Assembly: GCA_947095535.1 (NCBI GenBank)
Contig: OX352774.1
Coordinates: 41,990,496 to 42,054,495 of the forward strand
DNA: 64,000 bases
Source: Poecilobothrus nobilitatus
Taxonomy: Eukaryota; Arthropoda; Insecta; Diptera; Dolichopodidae
Direction: 5' to 3'
The notes under the pieces were generated by a model. The model was not told the DNA's origin. It saw nothing but the letters and a program-made list of their open reading frames with translations, and searched no databases. Shown in pieces: positions 57,160 through 64,000 of this stretch (within the stretch, counting starts at the first letter, position 1; every line of letters begins with the position of its first letter). The position numbers and the translations under genes were made by a program.

Positions 57160-59420
57160 AGATAAAAAAAAATATAAATACTTCTGAAAAATCTAATCAA
57201 TAATTTAGACTAGGTATATCATATTTTAATTACTTTCAGTATTTCACATTCTAATTTTTTATTTGTTAATGTCTGCATTTCCTAATAATACGATAGTAAT
57301 AGGCATATAAGTATGAAAATCATTTCTTTCATTCTAAAAATAAAAAGCAAAGAAGCAAAATTTTAATGGTAAGTGTATTATGTTATCAAATGTATTTACA
57401 TCTTCATAAAATTAAATCGTTTCAAATTTCGAAACATTTCTGTTAACCGAGGAAAAAGGAAATAATATTATGTTATATAGGATTTATAAGTTTTATAAGT
57501 GTTTATATATTAAATAGAATATATTCGGCGTAAAATTTATTTGAAAAATATTTTACTATGATTGTAGGTTTTCTATACGAAATGTTACCAAAAAAAAATG
57601 TTTTTTTTTTTTTAAGTAATTATTAATAGTTATAAAAAGAATATTTAAAAAATATTTATACATTAAAAATTTTATTTAATAATCCTTTCTCAAATAATAT
57701 TTTTTAAAAATTTTAAGTTTAATTTGATGCCAAAAGGCAATCTTATACTCGAAATAGAATTATTTTGTAATTTAATCCTTTGAGAATTCGAAATTAAATA
57801 GGATGTAGGTATATGAAAAAAAAAAGTTCGAAAATGTGGTATAATATTTTTTTTTTTATTGGAAATATAGGAAAAATTAACTTTAAAAGTTAGTCTGTTT
57901 GACTGTTCAGATAACTTTTAAAAAGTACTTATAAGATTAGAAAACAGTGGATAAAGATTTCCTCAAACTTGTTTTATGTACCTTTATACTTTACCCTAAC
58001 CTTTAATCTTAAATCTCTCAAAGTTGATCTGTGTTTTTAATAATAATATATAATTTAATTTCAACTGATTAATTTTACAATCTGACACACATATTATCAA
58101 AAAAATTAGTTATACTTTATAAACTTTATAAAGTTATATAAAATTGAAATTTACAAACCAATACATAATATTTGGATAAATAAAGTGAGTTAACAGAGGT
58201 GAAGAAATTGATTGTCAACGTGACTAAACATAGAAAGAGCTCTACCGTAGCGTTGTGACAGTTTGGCTCTTATTATCACGCATTTCGTTTGATAAAATCA
58301 AATTTAAAATATATTAAAGTATTCGAATAGTTACTAATCTAATATAGACAGTTAATACTAATAAGATAGTGCACAAATACATGAACATGTTTTGCAATAC
58401 TATTACATTTTTTCAACTATCTTCTCCACTATCTTGACTTTTTTCTAGCTAGTAATTGAGATAGCAATTTGACACTTCGAACAATTAAAAATTGCGACAA
58501 ATGAAATAAACAATATTTCAAATAAATTTTTTCCGGTTGTTATTTATTTTTATTTGATATTTTGTATGTGTCTATTTTAAACATGAATTTTTTTGAAAAA
58601 ATATAAAATAAACTTGAAAATTTTTGATAATAAATGAAATATCTTGATAATAAAAATGCAGCATACGTCACACAGACAGTAATTTGACATTTTGTATTAC
58701 ACACTCGCAAGATAGTAATGCTGTCTCGTCTGGCTACCGGTTTAAATGTAAAATTTTATTTTCAAAAATATATGAAATAAATTTTTTCTTTAATTTTTTT
58801 TATTTATTTAAATGTTGAAATTTCTTTTTTTTTGGTAATATTGATTATGATAATATTATATAAAACGAAAAAATAAGAGTTTTTTAATAAAAAAAATTAT
58901 ATAAAATTATTTTTAGCTGATCAAATTATACTTAACAGTTTTGAAGGAAGAAAATTTAATTAAAGAAACAAAATATAAAATAATTAATTAAATTTTTTAT
59001 TAAAAGTAAAACTTATTAACAATTTTTAAAAATTTTAATATACAAAAATATTATTCAGTATTATATTAATTTTACATAAATGCGTTTAAAAAGTATGAAA
59101 TATTAATATCAAAGCCTAAACGTGCTGTTACAATGAATCACAATTTTGTGTGGCTTCGACGCAAAACGTGTTTTCAAAAAAAAAGTTAAAATATATTGAG
59201 TTGTATGGAAGATGCTACAATTAACGTAGTCATGACACTTACTTACGCAGATAAGAAACAAAATTTATCAACTTTTAACTTTTCAATACGTTTTAAAATG
59301 TCAAATATGTTGAAATGTTAATTATTTTGAAATGTCATATTCTTTATTTGATTTTTCTTTCATCAATTATATTTTCTTAGAGAAAATGGATTTCGAAGAA
59401 AATATTCAATTAAAGAGGTA
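57160..59420. other. A/T-rich spacer
   Basis: No recognised element. A mixed patch at 58190-58290 and another at 58660-58745 (around GCTGTCTCGTCTGGCTACCGG) stand out in composition but carry no motif I can name. Confidence 0.45.
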
Positions 59421-59842
59421 AAAAAACGAGGAAGAGTGCAGTAGAGTAGACTGTGTCAACTCTGGCATACCCGTATGAACGTAATATATTCTGTTTCTAT
59501 AAAACTTGATCATCTTTTAAAAATATTCAGATGTTTTAGCACCGACGTTAACTACAGATATATATTTATGTAAATTGTGGAGTTATATTACAACTACCCG
59601 AATCTATTGCGCCCAGTTTCATTAAGTCCAAGAAATGCAAGAAACCCGAACCGGCTGCTCTAGACCAACCAAATTCTACAAAAGTTTTTGGCATGTAAAA
59701 CGACACTTTTTCACTTATTTTCATTTTAAAAGAGAAGTTGTATATCCATACCTTTGACACTATATCTACCTCGACTCTTTTAAGGTGTCACAAACGTAAT
59801 GGCAAATTTATTATACCCTTGAACATAGTTCAAACGGGTATA
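59421..59842 (-). mobile_element. Family B element, copy 4, internally deleted, minus strand
   Basis: Both ends are present in about 420 bp. In plus orientation it has AAACGAGGAAGAGTGC through GTCAACTCTGG, then CATACCCGTATGAACGTAATA (3' side). At the other end, 'TTTATTATACCCTTGAACATAG' and GTTCAAACGGGTATA close the 5' hairpin. Inside, the join of 'CATACCTTTGACACTATATC' to 'TTGTATATC' shows that the CCGT tract and most modules were lost. The frame 59760-59566 is a repeat translation. Its 5' hairpin directly adjoins the satellite array. Confidence 0.8.
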
Positions 59843-62800
59843 ATAACAATTTCAGATACAAGAACAATATTTTTGGAAAATAAGAGATATTTTTTAATAA
59901 AAAAATAAAATTTAATTTTTAAAATCTTTAAACTTAATTTTAACCCACTTACAAGCGTATTAACGGGTTTTTAATCGAATTTTTGTATCAACATATTTCT
60001 TTCACGAAAATTCAATATTTGTATGAAAAATATTGAATTTTAGTAAGAAATTGATTTTCTATTTAAAACAAAAATTTTAGGTACAAGAACCACATTTTTG
60101 GACAATACGAGGTATTTTTCAATAAAAAAAATAAAATTTAATTTTTAAAATCTTTAAACTCAATTTTAACCCACTTAGAAGCGTATTAACGGGTTTTTAA
60201 TCGAATTTTTGTATCAACATATTTCTTTCACGAAAATTCAATATTTGTATGAAAAATATTCAATTTTAGTAACAAATTGATTTCCTATTTAAACAAAAAT
60301 TTTAGGTACAAGAACCTAATTTTTGGACAATATGAGGTAGTTTTCAATAAAATAAATAAAATTTAGTTTTCAAAATCTTTAAACTCAATTTTAACTCATT
60401 TAGAAGCGTATTTTCGAGTTTTTAATCGAATTTTTGTATCAAAATATTTCTTTCACGAAAATTCAATATTTGTATGAAAAATATTGAATTTTAGTAACAA
60501 ATAGATTTCCTTATTTAAAACAAAAATTTTAGGTACAAGAACCACATTTTTCGAGAATACGAGGTATTTTTCAATAAAAAAAATAAAATTTAATTTTTAA
60601 ATTCTTTAAACACAATTTTAACCCACTTAGAAGCGTATTAACGGGTTTTTAGTCTAATTTTTGTATCAAAATATTTCTTTCACGAAAATTCAATATTTGC
60701 ATGAAAAATATTAAATTTTAGTAACAAATTGATTTCCTTATTTAAAACAAAAATTTTAGGTGCAAGAACTACATTTTTGGACAATACGAGGTATTTTTCA
60801 ATAAAAAAAATAAAATTTAATTTTTAAAATCTTTAAACTCAATTTTAACCCATTTAGAAGCGTATTTTCGAGTTTTTAATTGAATTTTTGTATCAAAATA
60901 TTTCTTTCACGAAAATTCAATATTTGTATGAAAAATATTAAATTTTAGTAACAAATTGATTTCCTTATTTAAAACAAAAATTTTAGGTACAAGAACCACA
61001 TTTTTGGAGAATACGAGGTATTTTTCAATAAAAAAAATAAAATTTAATTTTTAAATTCTTTAAACACAATTTTAACCCACTTAGAAGCGTATTAACGGGT
61101 TTTTAATCGAATTTTTGTATCAAAATATTTCTTTCACGAAAATTCAATATTTGCATGAAAAATATTAAATTTTAGTAACAAATTGATTTTCTTATTTAAA
61201 ACAAAAATTTTAGGTACAGAGCCAAATTTTTGGACAATACGACGTATTTTTCAATAAAAAAAATAAAATTTAATTTTCAAAATCTTTAAACTCAATTTTA
61301 ACCCATTTAGAGGCGTATTTTCGAGTTTTTAATCTAATTTTTGTATCTATTGTATTGATTTCCTTATTTAAAACAAAAATTTTAGGTACACACAGCCACA
61401 TTTTTGGACAATACGAGGTATTTTTCAATAAAAAAAATTTTATTTAATTTTCAAAATCTTTAAACTCAATTTTATCCCATTTAGTAGCGTATTTTCGAGT
61501 TTTTAATCTAATTTTTGTATCTATTGTATTGATTTCCTTATTTAAAATAAAAATTTTAGGTACACACAGCCACATTTTTGGACAATACGAGGTATTGTTC
61601 AATAAAATAAATAAAATTTAATTTTCAAAATCTTTAAACTCAATTTTAACCCATTTAGAAGCGTATTTTCGAGTTTTTAATCGAATTTTTGTATCAAAAT
61701 ATTTCTTTCACGAAAATTCAATATTTGTATGAAAAATATTGAGTTTTAGTAACAAATTGATTTCCTTATTTAAAACAAAAAATTTTGGTACAAGAGCCAC
61801 ATTTTTGGACAATTCGAGGTATTTTTCAATAAAAAAAATTTAATTTAATTTTCAAAATCTTTAAACTCAATTTTAACCCATTTAGTAGCGTATTTTCGAG
61901 TTTTTAATCTAATTTTTGTATCTGTTGTATTGATTTCCTTATTTAAAACAAAAATTTTAGGTACACACAGCCACATTTTTGGACAATACGAGGTATTGTT
62001 CAATAAAATAAATAAAATTTAATTTTCAAAATCTTTAAACTCAATTTTAACCCATTTAGAAGCGTCTTTTCGAGTTTTTAATTGAATTTTTGTATCAAAA
62101 TATTTCTTTCACGAAAATTTAATATTTGTATGAAAAATATTGAATTTTAGTAACAAATTGATTTCCTTATTTAAAACAAAAATTTTAGGTACATGAACCA
62201 CATTTTTGGACAATACGAGGTATTTTTCAATAAAAAAAATAAAATTTAATTTTTAAAATCTTTAAACACAATTTTAACCCAGTTAGAAGCGTCTTTTCGA
62301 GTTTTTAATCAAATTTTGTATCAAAATATTTCTTTCACGAAAATCAATATATGCATGAAAAATATTAAATTTTAGTAAGAAATTGATTTTCTTATTTAAA
62401 ACAAAAATTTTAGGTACAGAGCCACATTTTTGGACAATACGGCGTATTTTTCAATAAAAAAAATTTAATTTAATTTTCAAAATCTTTAAAATCAATTTTA
62501 ACCCATTTAGTAGCGTATTTTCGAGTTTTTAATCTAATTTTTGAATCAAAATATTTCTTTCACGAAAATTCAATATTTGTATGAAAAATATTGAATTTTA
62601 GTAACAAATTGATTTCCTTATTTAAAACAAAAATTTTAGGTACATGAACCACATTTTTGGACAATACGAGGTATTTTTCAATAAAAAAAATAAAATTTAA
62701 TTTTTAAAATCTATAAACACAATTTTAACCCAGTTAAAAGCGTCTTTTCGAGTTTTTAATCAAATTTTTGTATCAAAATATTTCTTTCACGAAATTTCAA

Positions 62801-64000
62801 TATTTGTATGAAAAATATTGAATTTTAGTAACAAATTGATTTCCTTATTTAAAACAACAATTTTAGGTACAAGAACCACATTTTTGGAGAATACGAGGTA
62901 TTTTTCAATAAAAAAAATAAAATTTAATTTTTAAAATCTATAAACACAATTTTAACCCAGTTAAAAGCGTCTTTTCGAGTTTTTAATCAAATTTTTGTAT
63001 CAAAATATTTCTTTCACGAAAATTCAATATTTGTATGAAAAATATTGAATTTTAGTAACAAATTGATTTCCTTATTTAAAACAAAAATTTTAGGTACAAG
63101 AACCACATTTTTGGAGAATACGAGGTATTTTTCAATAAAAAAAATAAAATTTAATTTTTAAATTCTTTAAACACAATTTTAACCCACTTAGAAGCGTATT
63201 AACGGGTTTTTAATCGAATTTTTGTATCAAAATATTTCTTTCACGAAAATTCAATATTTGCATGAAAAATATTAAATTTTAGTAACAAATTGATTTCCTT
63301 ATTTAAAACAAAAATTTTAGGTACATGAACCACATTTTTGAGCAATACGAGGTATTTTTCAATAAAAAAAATAAAATTTAATTTTTAAAATCTTTAAACA
63401 CAATTTGAACCCACTTAGAAGCGTCTTTTCGAGTTTTTAATCAAATTTTTGTATCAAAATATTTCTTTCACGAAAATTCAATATTTGTATGAAAAATATT
63501 GAATTTTAGTAAGAAATTGATTTTCTATTTAAAACAAAAATTTTAGGTACAAGAACCACATTTTTGGACAATACGAGGTATTTTTCAATAAAAAAAATAA
63601 AATTTAATATTTAAAATCTTTAAACTCAATTTTAACCCACTTAGAAGCGTATTAACGGGTTTTTAATCTAATTTTTGTATCAAAATATTTCTTTCACGAA
63701 AATTCAATATTTGCATGAAAAATATTAAATTTTAGTAAGAAATTGATTTTCTTATTTAAAACAAAAATTTTAGGTACAGAGCCACATTTTTGGACAATAC
63801 GACGTATTTTTCAATAAAAAAAATTTAATTTAATTTTCAAAATCTTTAAAATCAATTTTAACCCATTTAGTAGCGTATTTTCGAGTTTTTAATCTAATTT
63901 TTGTATCAAAATATTTCTTTCACGAAAATTCGATATTTGTATGAAAAATATTGAATTTTAGTAACAAATAGATTTCCTTATTTAAAACAAAAATTTTAGG
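59843..64000 (+). repeat. 227-bp satellite array with 174-bp short units
   Basis: Anchoring on the GCGT of the AGAAGCGTATT-type phrase gives unit starts at 59955, 60181, 60406, 60633, 60860, 61087, 61313, 61487, 61661, 61888, 62062, 62289, 62513, 62740, 62967, 63194, 63421, 63647 and 63873. Most spacings are 224-227 bp; three are 174 bp. Long units carry a perfect 14-bp inverted repeat (AAAATTCAATATTT, loop GTATGAA, AAATATTGAATTTT; first at 60007-60041), with mutations in some copies. Short units lack it and read GTATCTATTGTATTGATTTC or close. Three unit types differ at the anchor (ATTAACGGG, ATTTTCGAG, CTTTTCGAG) and are interspersed. No coding potential. The array runs past the window end. 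Confidence 0.95.

Noticed and set aside
59843..64000. CRISPR-like regular repeats
   Set aside because: Units are contiguous 227-bp near-identical repeats without unique spacers, in a eukaryotic context.

Overview
The window looks like non-coding, repeat-rich DNA from an insect or other arthropod genome. It is very A/T-rich, full of homopolymer A and T runs and short AT microsatellites, and has no prokaryote-style gene packing. The arthropod guess rests on Jockey-type non-LTR reverse-transcriptase remnants, tRNA-derived SINEs, P-element-like transposase scraps, and rolling-circle (Helentron/DINE-like) elements. The order cannot be settled from this sequence. I found no intact host gene, rRNA or functional tRNA. 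The open frames longer than 60 codons are chance frames in low-complexity DNA, translations of repeats, or retrotransposon relics.

Layout. From 1 to 7.3 kb there are copies of repeat family A, a minus-strand LINE remnant (about 4.95-5.43 kb) and SINE pieces. From 9.1 to 20.6 kb there are two SINE families, a terminal-inverted-repeat transposon with a SINE inside it (14.4-15.2 kb), the first copy of family B (15.35-16.37 kb) and a fold-back MITE (19.04-19.56 kb). From 20.6 to 27.7 kb there are a possible P-transposase relic, another family A copy, an old family B relic, and an expanded family B copy with internal arrays (24.66-26.84 kb). From 29.5 to 38 kb there are another LINE relic, two full-length family A copies facing each other with two decayed ones nearby, and family D copy 1. 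From 41 to 50.4 kb there are family B copy 3, a 761-bp transposon with a perfect 6-bp target-site duplication, family D copy 2 and a P-element-like RNase H exon relic. From 50.8 to 53.5 kb there are a broken Jockey-like ORF2, a second 3' fragment of the same family and a 220-bp hairpin. From 59.4 to 64.0 kb a short minus-strand family B copy abuts a 227-bp satellite array that runs off the end of the window.

Nothing here works as an operon or pathway; the common theme is non-autonomous transposition and tandem amplification. The best lead is the 3' end: a satellite whose unit carries a 14-bp perfect palindrome, short units lacking exactly that palindrome, and an array that starts at the terminal hairpin of a rolling-circle-like element. 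Families A, B and D, and perhaps E, also seem to share end or internal modules, which suggests one superfamily of non-autonomous rolling-circle elements.
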